From Alkalimonas mucilaginosa (lineage in GTDB: Bacteria > Pseudomonadota > Gammaproteobacteria > Enterobacterales > Alteromonadaceae), in contig NZ_JAUGZK010000002.1 in NCBI RefSeq assembly GCF_036327005.1, positions 124,001 to 188,000 of the forward strand: a stretch of DNA of 64,000 nt, read 5' to 3'. A program made the translations under genes and the position numbers. Under the pieces are notes generated by a model, which saw only the letters and a list, made by a program, of their open reading frames with translations, did no database searches and was not told the origin of the DNA. Position 1 is the stretch's first letter; the number at the start of each line of letters is the position of its first letter. Shown here in pieces: positions 40,860-50,272 of this stretch.

Positions 40860-42185
40860 ATGGCCATCATTTATCAAGCAAAAAAAAACTCAGCTGTAAA
40901 ATCGTCCCAGCGCCTGACGATTTCGGCGTTGGATCACCTTGGACAAGGCATCGCCCGCCAGGATGGCCGTATTGTGTTTGTGCCGGGGGCTCTGCCTGGA
41001 GAGTTGGTGCAGGTAAAGTTAAATGCGCAGAAGAAAAGCTTCAGTAAAGCGGAGCTGCAAAAGGTACTAACACCAGCGGCGGAGCGTCAGCAGGCCCCTT
41101 GCCCTCACTTCCAGGACTGTGGTGGTTGCCAGTTGCAGCATGCAACAACCGCAGCGCAATTGCGTTGGAAACAGCAAGCGGTCGAGCAATTGTTGTGTCA
41201 TCAGACCGGGCTCGAGCAACTACCCTGGGAGAGCGCTATCACAGGTCCCGATTTTGGTTATCGTCGTAAAGCCCGCTTGGGGGTCTGGTATCAGCAAAGT
41301 AAGAAACAGTTTCAATTGGGGTTTCGACAGCAAGGTGACTTTCGTATTCAACCATTGATGCAATGCGCTGTGCTTAGTCCGGTACTGCAGCCGGTGTTCA
41401 AAAAGCTGTCGCCGGTACTGAAACGCTTGCAACAAGGGCGCTGCATAACGCATCTTGATTTAATTGACGCCGATGGTGTCGCTACTGTGGTGGTGCGTCA
41501 TACCGAGCCACTTCCAGCAAATGATATTGAATTGCTTTGCGCCAGCTGGCCGGAAGCGCGCTGGCTGGGAGAGGCTGAGTCCGGCCAGTTTACGCCCTGG
41601 CAGCATCCAGATGGCCTGCTGCGTTACTCGTTGCCATCACAGCAGCTAACACTCAGTTTTCAACCGGATGACTTTATTCAGGTCAACGCTGTGGTGAATC
41701 AACAAATGGTGGATACGGCACTTGACTGGCTCGCGATTCAGTCGCAGGATCGGGTGCTGGATTTGTATTGTGGCATGGGTAACTTCAGCCTGCCGTTGGC
41801 GCAACAGGCTGCGACAGTGACTGGTGTCGAAGGCCTGTTGACTATGGTGGCGCGCGCTGCAACCAATGCGGCGAACAACGGTCTTAGCAATGTGCAGTTT
41901 GAACAGGCCGATTTGCATTTGCCCTGGCCGCAGAGTGGCTGGAGCCAACAGCGATTCGATAAGATCCTGTTAGATCCGGCCCGGGCTGGTGCTGCTGGCA
42001 GCATCGAGCAACTGGGGCGTACCGGGGCTGGCAAAATTTTGTATGTGTCCTGCAACCCGGAAACACTCGCCCGTGATGCCAGCCAGTTGCTGCAACAGGG
42101 TTATCAGCTAACACGGTTGAAAGCGGTGGAGATGTTTCCGCAAACTCGCCATCTGGAACTGATGGCGTTGTTTGAGCAGGTTTAA
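40860..42185 (+). CDS. rlmD: 23S rRNA (uracil-1939-C5)-methyltransferase RlmD
   Basis: RlmD methylates U1939 of 23S rRNA. The 441-residue product has an N-terminal TRAM domain (ISALDHLGQGIARQDGRIVF), an iron-sulfur cluster set (C81, C87 and C90 in CPHFQDCGGC, plus a later cysteine), the SAM motif VLDLYCGMGNFSLPLA and the catalytic cysteine in YVSCNPETLARD. AAGGG lies nine bases before ATG 40860; a TTG at 40854 is less likely. It is divergent from barA and precedes relA. Confidence 0.95.
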   Translation: MAIIYQAKKNSAVKSSQRLTISALDHLGQGIARQDGRIVFVPGALPGELVQVKLNAQKKSFSKAELQKVLTPAAERQQAPCPHFQDCGGCQLQHATTAAQLRWKQQAVEQLLCHQTGLEQLPWESAITGPDFGYRRKARLGVWYQQSKKQFQLGFRQQGDFRIQPLMQCAVLSPVLQPVFKKLSPVLKRLQQGRCITHLDLIDADGVATVVVRHTEPLPANDIELLCASWPEARWLGEAESGQFTPWQHPDGLLRYSLPSQQLTLSFQPDDFIQVNAVVNQQMVDTALDWLAIQSQDRVLDLYCGMGNFSLPLAQQAATVTGVEGLLTMVARAATNAANNGLSNVQFEQADLHLPWPQSGWSQQRFDKILLDPARAGAAGSIEQLGRTGAGKILYVSCNPETLARDASQLLQQGYQLTRLKAVEMFPQTRHLELMALFEQV

Positions 42186-42213
42186 CTAAGAGAGCTATTA
42201 CGCTCGGTGAGTA

Positions 42214-42323
42214 GCTCTGATGACTGGGTACGCTAAGCAGGCGCGTTTTGCCATGGATGGCAAAACGCAGCCCCCATGGATGGGTTTACGGCGTGTCTGT
42301 GTGCGCTACCCAGTCGTCAGAGC
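42214..42323 (-). repeat. 110-bp palindromic intergenic element, copy 3 (inverted)
   Basis: The ends GCTCTGATGACTGGGTA (42214-42230) and TACCCAGTCGTCAGAGC (42307-42323) are 17-bp inverted repeats with one mismatch. Inside is a perfect nested palindrome around GTTTTGCCATGGATGGCAAA. Read on the minus strand it matches copies 1 and 2 (9498-9607, 9631-9740) over its length, including GCGCACACAGACACGCCG. It fills most of the rlmD-relA gap. Confidence 0.88.
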
Positions 42324-42360
42324 CTGACTGATATACGTATGACACGACAAGGGGAAAACC

Positions 42361-44547
42361 ATGGTTACCGTACGCCATGTGCACCGAACCGATAGCACTG
42401 AACTGCTAAGCCGTTTAACGGCGCTTAAGCTATCGGAAAAGAAAATTGATGCACTGCTGGCTGCCGAGTCATGGCTATTGCAACAAGGCCTGGCTACCGA
42501 ACAGCCCGAACTGCGCGATGGTTGGGAGATGGTAGAAATTCTGTCTGAGCTTCGGATGGATAAAGATGCATTACTAGCCGCCTTGTTGTTCCCGCTGTTT
42601 GATGCTGGCTTATTGTCTGCGGAAAGCATTGAAGATAATTTCCCGCCCGCTGTACTGCCGATGTTGCTGGCGGTGAAGCAGATGGAAGCCATTCGCAGCA
42701 TTCCCCTTGGCACCAATCAGACACTGCAACCCCAGCAAGCGGATAATTTACGCCGCATGTTGCTGGCGATGGTGGAAGATGTGCGGGCGGTGGTGATCAA
42801 GCTAGCCAGCCAGATTTGCGAGCTGCGCAATGTCAAAAATGCCGATGAAGAAACCCGGGTGCTGGCTGCCAAGGAAACCAATGCTATTTTTGCCCCTCTG
42901 GCCAACCGTTTAGGCATTGGTCAAATCAAGTGGGAGTTGGAGGATTTAGCCTTTCGCTACCTGCACCCACAGCTGTACAAACAAATCGCCAGTTTGCTGG
43001 AAGAAAAGCGGCTTGATCGCGAGCAGTTTATGCAGGATTTTGTCGCCCAGATTGAGCGCAAAATTGCCGATGCCGAGCTCAAAGCTGAAGTCTATGGCAG
43101 GCCCAAGCATATTTTTAGCATCTGGAAAAAAATGCAGAAAAAACAGCTGGCTTTCGATCAGTTGTATGATATCCGGGCGGTACGTATCATCACTGAGCGG
43201 GTGCAGGATTGCTATGCCGCACTTGGTTTGGTGCATACTTCCTGGCGGCATTTACCGACCGAGTTCGATGATTACATCGCCACCCCGAAACAAAACGGCT
43301 ACCAATCCATTCATACCGTGGTGATTGGCCCACAGGGCCGGGCGGTAGAGATCCAAATCCGTACCCGCCAGATGCACGAAGATGCTGAATTGGGGGTCGC
43401 CGCACACTGGAAATACAAAGAAGGCTCGCAGCATGGCCGCGAAGGCTACGATGAAAAAATCGGTTGGCTGCGTAAACTCCTGCAATGGCAGGAGGAACTG
43501 GTCGACAGCGCCGATCTGGCCGAAGAGCTGCGCAATCAGGTGACCGAAGACCGGGTCTATGTGTTTACCCCCAAAGGCGATATCGTCGATTTACCGCTGG
43601 GGTCAACGCCGCTGGACTTTGCCTATTACGTGCACTCCAGCGTAGGTCACCGCTGCATCGGTGCCAAAATTTCCGGCCGTATTGTGCCTTTTACCTACCA
43701 GTTAAAAACCGGCGATCAGGTCGAAATCCTGACTGGCCGCGAACAAAACCCCAGCCGGGATTGGTTAAATCCGCACTTAGGTTATTTAAAGTCGAGCCGG
43801 GCCCGCTCCAAAGTACAGTACTGGTTTCGCCAGCAAGACAAAGACAAAAACCTGGCCGCCGGCCGCGATTTGCTCGATAGTGAACTGGCCAAGCTGAATC
43901 TGCCGATGGAGCATCCGGCCAAGGTGTTACAGCGTTTTAATGTCAACAGCATGGACGAACTGCTGGTGGGCATCGGTGGTGGCGATATCAAGCTGACGCA
44001 GGTGGTGCATTATCTGCAAAGTCAGCAGCCAAAAACCAATGAGCCGGAAATTGATCCACGGCTAAAGCAAAAACCCAGTGCGCCCAGAGTACAGAGCGAT
44101 GTGGTGGTTCAGGGTGTGGGCAATCTGCTGACCCACATGGCTGGTTGCTGCCAGCCGTTGCCGGGCGATGCCATCATTGGTTACATCACGCAGGGCCGTG
44201 GTATCGCAGTGCATCGGGATGATTGCGAACAATTCAAACTGATGGAGTCGCAGCATCCGGAGCGGGTGGTGGATGCGACCTGGGGCGATCAGTATGCCTC
44301 CGGCTATGCGGTTGATATTCGCATACTGGCGCATGATCGCAATGGCCTGCTGCGCGATATCACCAGCATTCTGGCCAATGAGAAAGCCAATGTCACCCAG
44401 ATGAACAGTCACTCCAATATCAAAGAGCAGAGCGTGGTGATCAACATGACGCTGGAGCTGTACAACCAGGACTCACTGAACAAGTTGCTCAGCAAAGTCA
44501 GCCAGGTACCGGACGTGCTGGAAGCCCGCCGCTGTCATCAAAATTAA
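42361..44547 (+). CDS. relA: GTP pyrophosphokinase RelA
   Basis: RelA makes (p)ppGpp on stalled ribosomes. The 728-residue product has a degenerate hydrolase domain (LLAMVEDVRAVVIKLASQIC, lacking the HD pair), the synthetase domain (VYGRPKHIFSIWKKMQKKQL, DEFDDYIATPKQNGYQSIHT, EIQIRTRQMHEDAELGVAAH), a TGS domain (VYVFTPKGDIVDLPLGSTPL) and C-terminal zinc-finger-like (AGCCQPLPGD) and ACT domains. AAGGGG precedes the ATG. It is upstream of mazG, as in E. coli. Confidence 0.97.
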   Translation: MVTVRHVHRTDSTELLSRLTALKLSEKKIDALLAAESWLLQQGLATEQPELRDGWEMVEILSELRMDKDALLAALLFPLFDAGLLSAESIEDNFPPAVLPMLLAVKQMEAIRSIPLGTNQTLQPQQADNLRRMLLAMVEDVRAVVIKLASQICELRNVKNADEETRVLAAKETNAIFAPLANRLGIGQIKWELEDLAFRYLHPQLYKQIASLLEEKRLDREQFMQDFVAQIERKIADAELKAEVYGRPKHIFSIWKKMQKKQLAFDQLYDIRAVRIITERVQDCYAALGLVHTSWRHLPTEFDDYIATPKQNGYQSIHTVVIGPQGRAVEIQIRTRQMHEDAELGVAAHWKYKEGSQHGREGYDEKIGWLRKLLQWQEELVDSADLAEELRNQVTEDRVYVFTPKGDIVDLPLGSTPLDFAYYVHSSVGHRCIGAKISGRIVPFTYQLKTGDQVEILTGREQNPSRDWLNPHLGYLKSSRARSKVQYWFRQQDKDKNLAAGRDLLDSELAKLNLPMEHPAKVLQRFNVNSMDELLVGIGGGDIKLTQVVHYLQSQQPKTNEPEIDPRLKQKPSAPRVQSDVVVQGVGNLLTHMAGCCQPLPGDAIIGYITQGRGIAVHRDDCEQFKLMESQHPERVVDATWGDQYASGYAVDIRILAHDRNGLLRDITSILANEKANVTQMNSHSNIKEQSVVINMTLELYNQDSLNKLLSKVSQVPDVLEARRCHQN

Positions 44548-44560
44548 CGGAAGCCAAACC

Positions 44561-45337
44561 ATGTCGTACCAAATGGATGATTTGCTGGCTATTATGGCCA
44601 GATTGCGGGACCCGGAGCATGGTTGCCCCTGGGATATTAAGCAAACCTTTAGCAGCATTGTGCCGTACACCTTGGAAGAGGCCTACGAAGTGGCCGATGC
44701 CATTGAGCGGCAAAGCTATGATGAACTCAAAGACGAACTGGGCGATTTGCTGTTTCAAACGGTGTTTTACGCCCGCATGGCCGAAGAGGAAGGCCGCTTT
44801 CAATTCAATGACTGCGTGCAGGCCATCTGCGACAAGCTGGTAAGGCGTCATCCGCATGTGTTTGCTGACACTACAGCTGATGATGCGGACCAGGTGCTGC
44901 AAAACTGGGAAACACTGAAAAGCGAGGAGCGTAAAGCCTGCGGTCAGCACAGCGTGCTGGATAACATTCCAGCTGCCATGCCGGCATTAAGCCGCGCTTA
45001 CAAACTGCAAAAACGCTGCGCCAATGTTGGTTTTGACTGGAGCGATATCAATGGTGCCTGGGACAAAGTCAAAGAAGAAGTAGCCGAAGTCGAAGAGCTG
45101 CCAGCGGACAGTCCGGAGCTGGCGGAAGAGCTCGGCGATTTATTATTTGCCCTGGTCAATGTGATTCGAAAGCACAAGCTGGAACCCGAAGGCGTGCTGC
45201 GTCAGGCCAACAGTAAGTTCGAACGCCGTTTTCGGGCGGTGGAAGAAGAGTTGGCCAAGCTGGGTAAAACCCCACAGCAAAGCGATTTAGCCGAAATGGA
45301 TGGGCTCTGGGATAAGGTGAAACGGCAAGCACGATAA
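44561..45337 (+). CDS. mazG: Nucleoside triphosphate pyrophosphohydrolase MazG
   Basis: MazG hydrolyses NTPs and dNTPs to monophosphates and can lower ppGpp. The 258-residue protein contains two MazG repeats, the first with LRDPEHGCPWDIKQTF, LEEAYEVADAI and ELGDLLFQTVFYARMAEEEG, the second with VKEEVAEVEELP and ELAEELGDLLFALVNVIRKH; the EExxD-type metal sites are visible in both. It lies 13 bases after relA. Confidence 0.95.
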   Translation: MSYQMDDLLAIMARLRDPEHGCPWDIKQTFSSIVPYTLEEAYEVADAIERQSYDELKDELGDLLFQTVFYARMAEEEGRFQFNDCVQAICDKLVRRHPHVFADTTADDADQVLQNWETLKSEERKACGQHSVLDNIPAAMPALSRAYKLQKRCANVGFDWSDINGAWDKVKEEVAEVEELPADSPELAEELGDLLFALVNVIRKHKLEPEGVLRQANSKFERRFRAVEEELAKLGKTPQQSDLAEMDGLWDKVKRQAR

Positions 45338-45351
45338 TCCAAAACAAACTT

Positions 45352-45386
45352 GCTGTTGCAGGCTTGCCGATTTTCCCTGCAACAGC
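45352..45386 (+). other. Hairpin after mazG without T tract
   Basis: GCTGTTGCAGG (45352-45362) and CCTGCAACAGC (45376-45386) form a perfect 11-bp stem with a 13-base loop, 14 bases after the mazG stop and just before the pyrG promoter. It may end or protect the relA-mazG transcript. Confidence 0.6.
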
Positions 45387-45387
45387 A

Positions 45388-45416
45388 TTGAGCACTTGGC
45401 TTTACTTTGCTATACT
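45388..45416 (+). promoter_or_regulatory. Sigma-70 promoter of pyrG
   Basis: TTGAGC (45388-45393) and TATACT (45411-45416) are separated by exactly 17 bases. The expected start near 45423 gives a leader of about 117 bases before pyrG. Confidence 0.65.
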
Positions 45417-45539
45417 TTCCTCCCGTCCTGATACCAAATTTCCATCGTAAGCAACACCCATGCTGTGGGTGATTTTGTCGTTGCTGATGTTTGGGGCCAT
45501 TGGTTATCTTCGCTTTCATTAACGTCGTCTAGGGGTCTC

Positions 45540-47177
45540 ATGACTACACGGTATATTTTTGTGACGGGCGGGGTGGTTTCCTCCCTGGGTAAAGGCATCG
45601 CAGCAGCATCGCTGGCGGCCATATTGGAAGCGCGCGGTTTAAGCGTCACTATCCTGAAACTGGACCCATACATCAACCTGGACCCAGGCACCATGAGCCC
45701 GATCCAGCACGGTGAAGTCTATGTGACTGAAGACGGTGCCGAGACCGACCTGGATTTAGGCCACTACGAGCGCTTTATCCGTACCAAGATGTCCAAGCGC
45801 AACAATTTCACCCAAGGTGCTGTCTACGCCGATGTACTTCGCCGCGAGCGCCGGGGTGATTATCTGGGTGCCACCATTCAGGTGATCCCGCACATTACCA
45901 ACGAAATCAAAGCCCGCATTATTGCCGGTGGCGAAGGCCACGACATTGCCATTGTTGAAATTGGTGGCACTGTCGGCGATATCGAATCCTTACCGTTTTT
46001 AGAAGCCATCCGTCAATTGGCGACCGAAGTGGGCCGTGAGCGCACCTTGTTTATGCACCTGACGCTGGTGCCGTACCTGGGTACTGCTGGTGAGATCAAA
46101 ACCAAGCCAACTCAGCATTCCGTGAAAGAGCTGCGCTCCATCGGTATCCAGCCGGATATTCTGGTCTGCCGCTCCGATCGGGCCATTCCATCGAATGAGC
46201 GGGCGAAAATTGCCCTGTTCACCAATGTGGAAGAAAAAGCGGTGATCAGCTTAAAAGATGTCTCCAGCATTTATCAGATCCCAGCCTTGTTGAAATCGCA
46301 GGGACTGGACGATTTGATTGTGCGCCGTTTTCACATCGACTGCAAAGAAGCCGATCTGGCCGAGTGGGAGCAGGTGTTGTACCAGGAGTCCAACCCGACT
46401 GGTGAAGTTACCATTGGCATGGTCGGTAAGTACGTGGAGCTGCCGGATGCCTACAAATCAGTGAATGAAGCGCTGGGACATGCTGGCCTGAAAAACCGTT
46501 TAACCGTCACCATCAAGTACATTGACTCGCAAGATGTTGAAAGCAAAGGCACGGCTATTCTTGCCGGGCTGGATGGCATTCTGGTGCCGGGTGGTTTTGG
46601 TGAGCGTGGCGTGGAAGGCAAAATCAAAGCTGCTCAGTACGCCCGCGAAAACAACGTGCCTTACCTGGGTATTTGTCTTGGCATGCAGGTGGCACTGATT
46701 GAATACGCCCGCCATGTTGCAGGTATGGTCGATGCACACTCAAGCGAATTTAACAAAGCCAGCACCCATCCGGTGGTGGGCTTGATTACCGAATGGCTGG
46801 ATGCAGACGGCGCTGTGGAAACCCGCAGTGAAGACTCCGACTTAGGCGGCACCATGCGTCTGGGCAGCCAGGCCTGTAATCTGGTAAAAGGCACCAAAGC
46901 GCGGGCGATTTACGGCAAGGATGTGATCCAGGAGCGCCATCGTCATCGCTACGAAGTGAACAACCATTTTTTACCTCAACTCAAAGAAGCAGGCCTGGTG
47001 GTATCCGGGCTATCTGCCGACAACCAACTGGTGGAAATAATAGAAATCCCTACCCACCCATGGTTTGTGGCCAGCCAGTTCCATCCGGAATTTTGCTCCA
47101 CACCCAGGGATGGACATCCACTGTTTGAGGGCTTTGTGGCGGCCAGCCACCAGCACCAAAAGCAACAACGCGTCTAA
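45540..47177 (+). CDS. pyrG: CTP synthase
   Basis: PyrG aminates UTP to CTP using glutamine and ATP. The product from ATG 45540 is 545 residues, the same as E. coli, starting MTTRYIFVTGGVVSSLGKGI. It has the synthase domain (LDPYINLDPGTMSP, GGTVGDIESLPFLEAIRQ) and a class-I glutamine amidotransferase domain (PGGFGERGVEGK, LGICLGMQVALIEYAR, FHPEF). An AGGGG site precedes the start; the frame extends 25 codons upstream without family similarity. Confidence 0.97.
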   Translation: MTTRYIFVTGGVVSSLGKGIAAASLAAILEARGLSVTILKLDPYINLDPGTMSPIQHGEVYVTEDGAETDLDLGHYERFIRTKMSKRNNFTQGAVYADVLRRERRGDYLGATIQVIPHITNEIKARIIAGGEGHDIAIVEIGGTVGDIESLPFLEAIRQLATEVGRERTLFMHLTLVPYLGTAGEIKTKPTQHSVKELRSIGIQPDILVCRSDRAIPSNERAKIALFTNVEEKAVISLKDVSSIYQIPALLKSQGLDDLIVRRFHIDCKEADLAEWEQVLYQESNPTGEVTIGMVGKYVELPDAYKSVNEALGHAGLKNRLTVTIKYIDSQDVESKGTAILAGLDGILVPGGFGERGVEGKIKAAQYARENNVPYLGICLGMQVALIEYARHVAGMVDAHSSEFNKASTHPVVGLITEWLDADGAVETRSEDSDLGGTMRLGSQACNLVKGTKARAIYGKDVIQERHRHRYEVNNHFLPQLKEAGLVVSGLSADNQLVEIIEIPTHPWFVASQFHPEFCSTPRDGHPLFEGFVAASHQHQKQQRV

Positions 47178-47185
47178 CAAATCCG

Positions 47186-47217
47186 GGCCGCGCTCTTTGA
47201 GTGCGGCTTTGTTGTTT
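47186..47217 (+). terminator. Hairpin terminator or attenuator between pyrG and eno
   Basis: GCCGC-G-CTC (47187-47195) and GAG-T-GCGGC (47199-47207) pair over a TTT loop with one internal mismatch, followed by TTTGTTGTTTT. eno starts 30 bases later, so the hairpin probably reduces read-through from pyrG. Confidence 0.7.
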
Positions 47218-47236
47218 TATCTACAGGGAAATTACT

Positions 47237-48529
47237 ATGTCTACGATTGCCAACATCATTGCCCGTGAAATCATCGACTCGCGTGGCAACCCGACCGTGG
47301 AAGCGGATGTGATTTTAACCAGCGGCATTATCGGCCGTGGCTGTGCCCCATCCGGTGCCTCGACCGGTTCGCGTGAAGCGCTGGAGCTGCGTGATGGCGA
47401 TAAAAGCCGTTACCTGGGCAAAGGCGTGCAGCAAGCGGTAGCCAACATCGCTGGCCCAATCAAAGCTGCCTTGGTAGGACAAGATGCACAGCAGCAAGCT
47501 GAAATTGATCGCATCATGATCGAGCTGGACGGTACCGAGAGCAAAAGCAAGCTGGGCGCCAACGCCATTCTGGCGGTATCACTGGCGGTGGCGCGTGCTG
47601 CAGCAGCCGATAAACAAATCCCACTGTACCAGCACATTGCCGATTTAAACGGCACCCCAGGCCAGTACTCGATGCCGGTGCCGATGATGAACATCATCAA
47701 CGGTGGTGAGCATGCCGACAACAACGTCGATATTCAGGAATTTATGATCCAGCCGGTCGGTGCCAAAAGCTTCAGCGAAGGCCTGCGCATGGGCGCTGAG
47801 ATTTTCCACCAGCTGAAAAAAGAGCTGCAGCAGCGCGGCCTGAACACCGCCGTCGGTGATGAAGGGGGTTTTGCCCCGGATCTGAAATCGAACGAAGAAG
47901 CGCTGGCGGTCATCGTTGAAGCCGTTAAAGCAGCCGGCTACGAGATGAACAAAGACATCACCCTGGCGCTGGATTGTGCTGCTTCTGAGTTCTACAAAGA
48001 CAACATGTACGTGCTGTCAGGTGAAGGCAAAAGTTTTGACTCGTATGGTTTTAACGATTTCCTGGCCGACTTAACCCAGAAATACCCAATTGTCTCGATT
48101 GAAGATGGCCTGGATGAAAGCGACTGGGACGGCTGGAAAGACTTAACCCAGAAAATTGGCAATCAGGTACAGCTGGTCGGTGATGATTTGTTTGTCACCA
48201 ACACCAAGATCCTGACCCGTGGTATTGAAGAAGGCATCGGCAACTCCATTCTGATCAAGTTCAACCAGATTGGCTCACTGACCGAAACCCTGCAGGCGAT
48301 TAAAATGGCCAAAGACGCCGGCTTTACCGTGGTGATTTCACACCGTAGCGGTGAAACTGAAGATGCCTTTATCGCCGATCTGGCCGTAGGTACCGCGGCC
48401 GGTCAAATCAAAACCGGTTCACTGTGCCGCTCAGATCGCGTTGCCAAGTACAACCAGCTGCTGCGTATCGAGCAGGAGCTGGGCGATAAAGCCATCTACA
48501 AAGGCCGTAGTGAAATTAAAGGCCAGTAA
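47237..48529 (+). CDS. eno: Enolase
   Basis: Enolase converts 2-phosphoglycerate to phosphoenolpyruvate and is a degradosome component in many gammaproteobacteria. The 430-residue product starts MSTIANIIAREIIDSRGNPT and shows SGASTGSREALELRDGD, VGDEGGFAPDL, LIKFNQIGSLTETLQAI and VISHRSGETEDAFIADLAVG. CAGGGAA precedes the ATG. It follows pyrG, as in E. coli. Confidence 0.98.
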   Translation: MSTIANIIAREIIDSRGNPTVEADVILTSGIIGRGCAPSGASTGSREALELRDGDKSRYLGKGVQQAVANIAGPIKAALVGQDAQQQAEIDRIMIELDGTESKSKLGANAILAVSLAVARAAAADKQIPLYQHIADLNGTPGQYSMPVPMMNIINGGEHADNNVDIQEFMIQPVGAKSFSEGLRMGAEIFHQLKKELQQRGLNTAVGDEGGFAPDLKSNEEALAVIVEAVKAAGYEMNKDITLALDCAASEFYKDNMYVLSGEGKSFDSYGFNDFLADLTQKYPIVSIEDGLDESDWDGWKDLTQKIGNQVQLVGDDLFVTNTKILTRGIEEGIGNSILIKFNQIGSLTETLQAIKMAKDAGFTVVISHRSGETEDAFIADLAVGTAAGQIKTGSLCRSDRVAKYNQLLRIEQELGDKAIYKGRSEIKGQ

Positions 48530-48540
48530 GATAGGCTGAG

Positions 48541-48589
48541 CAATAAAAAAACCTGCCAGTGGTGCAAGCCCTGGCAGGTTTTTTTATTG
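48541..48589. terminator. Bidirectional terminator between eno and selO
   Basis: Bases 48541-48559 and 48571-48589 form a perfect 19-bp inverted repeat with a GC core CCTGCCAG and A7/T7 flanks, over an 11-base loop. It terminates both eno and the convergent selO gene. Confidence 0.92.
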
Positions 48590-48599
48590 GCTTGTTATC

Positions 48600-50060
48600 T
48601 CAAGTGCCACAAAAAGTCCGGTGCACCACTTCTTCGGGCTTGGGCGGGGCGATTAAATCCGCCTCGCTGGTGTTGGCAAAAGGCGTTTGCCAGGCCTGTT
48701 GCAGGCGCTGGAAAAAACGCAAGTCGCTATGATCCTGTGCCTGCTCGATGGCTTTGGCAATTAAGTGATTGCGTGGGATCAGCAGCGGATTGACGCCATC
48801 CATCTGCGCTGCGATGTCGCTATGACTGAGTGGCTGCTGGGCCAGTCGTGTTAGCCAGCGCTCGCGCCATTCGGAAAAGGCGTCGCTATGGGCGAAAAGC
48901 TCACGGGCTTTGCTATCGGTTTCTGTGCGCAGCTCATCACTCAGGTAGCGAAAACCCAAGGTAAAGTCGACCTGCTGCTGCTCCAGCAAGTGCAGGTAAT
49001 CATCCAGTAAGGCTTTGTCAGCCGGGTCAGGCTCGGCGATGCCGATTTTGGCCGCCATCTGCGACAGCCACTGCGCTTCATACTGCGGCTGAAATTGCTG
49101 TAAGGTTTCAGTGGCTAATTCCACCGCGACTTTTTCATTGGCGTCAATCAGTGGCAGCAGGCACTCGGCCAGCCGGGCCAGATTCCACAGCGCTATTGGT
49201 GGCTGATTGTTGTAGGCGTAGCGGCCGCGCCGGTCAATCGAGCTAAAGACCTTATCGGCCTGGTACTGATCGATAAAAGCACAGGGGCCATAGTCGATGG
49301 TTTCGCCACAAATGCTGGTGTTGTCGGTATTCATCACGCCGTGAATAAAGCCCAGTCGCATCCAGTGGGCGATTAGGGTGGCTTGCTTGGTCACCACCTG
49401 CCCGAGGAAGGCGAGGTAAGGGTTTTCCTGTTGCCTGCAGTCAGGGTAGTGCCGGTCAATCACATAATCGGTGAACTGGCGCACATAGTCAGGATTGCCC
49501 AAAGCTGCAATGTACTGAAAGGTGCCTATACGAATATGGCTGCTGGCGACCCGGGTTAAAACAGCACCCGGTACAGGCTCGTCCCGGTAGACTTTCTGGC
49601 CGGTAGCAACGGCAGCCAATGCCCGGGTGGTGGGCACGCCCAGCACCTGCATGGCTTCGCTGACCAGGTACTCGCGGATCACCGGGCCGATGGCGGAGCG
49701 GCCATCACCGCCACGGGAAAAAGGGGTGGGGCCGGCGCCTTTTAATTGCACATCATAACGTTTGCTATCCTGCGCCATCACCTCGGCCAGCAACAGTGCC
49801 CGGCCATCGCCAAGTTGTGGATTGTATTGGCCAAACTGGTGACCAGCATAGGCTTGCACCAACGGTTTTGCCCAACTGGGCATAGCGTTACCTGCAAATT
49901 GCTGCAAGCCTTGCTCGGTTTGCCCCTCATTTTCAGGCAAAGCAAGTTCTGCAGCCAGCAGTTGGTTGAATGCCAGCCAGTGAGGGTTTGCCACCGGGCT
50001 AGCCTGCCATGGTTGGAACAAGACATCGGGTAAGCGAGCATAACTGTGATCAACCTGCAA
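48600..50060 (-). CDS. selO: Protein adenylyltransferase SelO (YdiU/UPF0061)
   Basis: SelO is a pseudokinase-fold enzyme that transfers AMP to Ser, Thr or Tyr of proteins and is linked to redox stress. The sequence has YAGHQFGQYNPQLGDGRALL, DVQLKGAGPTPFSRGGDGRS, SEAMQVLGVPTTRALAAV, GFIHGVMNTDNTSICG and DYGPCAFIDQY, with the catalytic base and metal aspartates. The frame is open to 50279, but a TTG at 50060 with GGAG seven bases before it gives 486 residues, matching the family (478 in E. coli). An ATG at 50195 is the alternative. The product ends HRTFCGT with a late cysteine, a family trait. Confidence 0.9.
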   Translation of the reverse strand: MQVDHSYARLPDVLFQPWQASPVANPHWLAFNQLLAAELALPENEGQTEQGLQQFAGNAMPSWAKPLVQAYAGHQFGQYNPQLGDGRALLLAEVMAQDSKRYDVQLKGAGPTPFSRGGDGRSAIGPVIREYLVSEAMQVLGVPTTRALAAVATGQKVYRDEPVPGAVLTRVASSHIRIGTFQYIAALGNPDYVRQFTDYVIDRHYPDCRQQENPYLAFLGQVVTKQATLIAHWMRLGFIHGVMNTDNTSICGETIDYGPCAFIDQYQADKVFSSIDRRGRYAYNNQPPIALWNLARLAECLLPLIDANEKVAVELATETLQQFQPQYEAQWLSQMAAKIGIAEPDPADKALLDDYLHLLEQQQVDFTLGFRYLSDELRTETDSKARELFAHSDAFSEWRERWLTRLAQQPLSHSDIAAQMDGVNPLLIPRNHLIAKAIEQAQDHSDLRFFQRLQQAWQTPFANTSEADLIAPPKPEEVVHRTFCGT

Positions 50061-50272
50061 GGGGTAACTCCAAAGGGAACGGGGATCTTCATTGTAGAGC
50101 GGCCTGAGGTAAGTCTCAATGCTGGTTTGGTGTTCATAGGTAGAACGACTAAGCTCTATGGTGAATCTCGTTCGGAGTAATTTGTTGCGCAGCATCAAAA
50201 CCAGTTCGGATTTTGCGCAGTAAAATACATCAACAATAAAAAAATAATCATACACTATGCAGGAGATTAACC

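Noticed and set aside
43485..43880. A 131-codon plus-strand frame inside relA
   Set aside because: It is an out-of-frame shadow within the uninterrupted relA coding sequence and has no family similarity.
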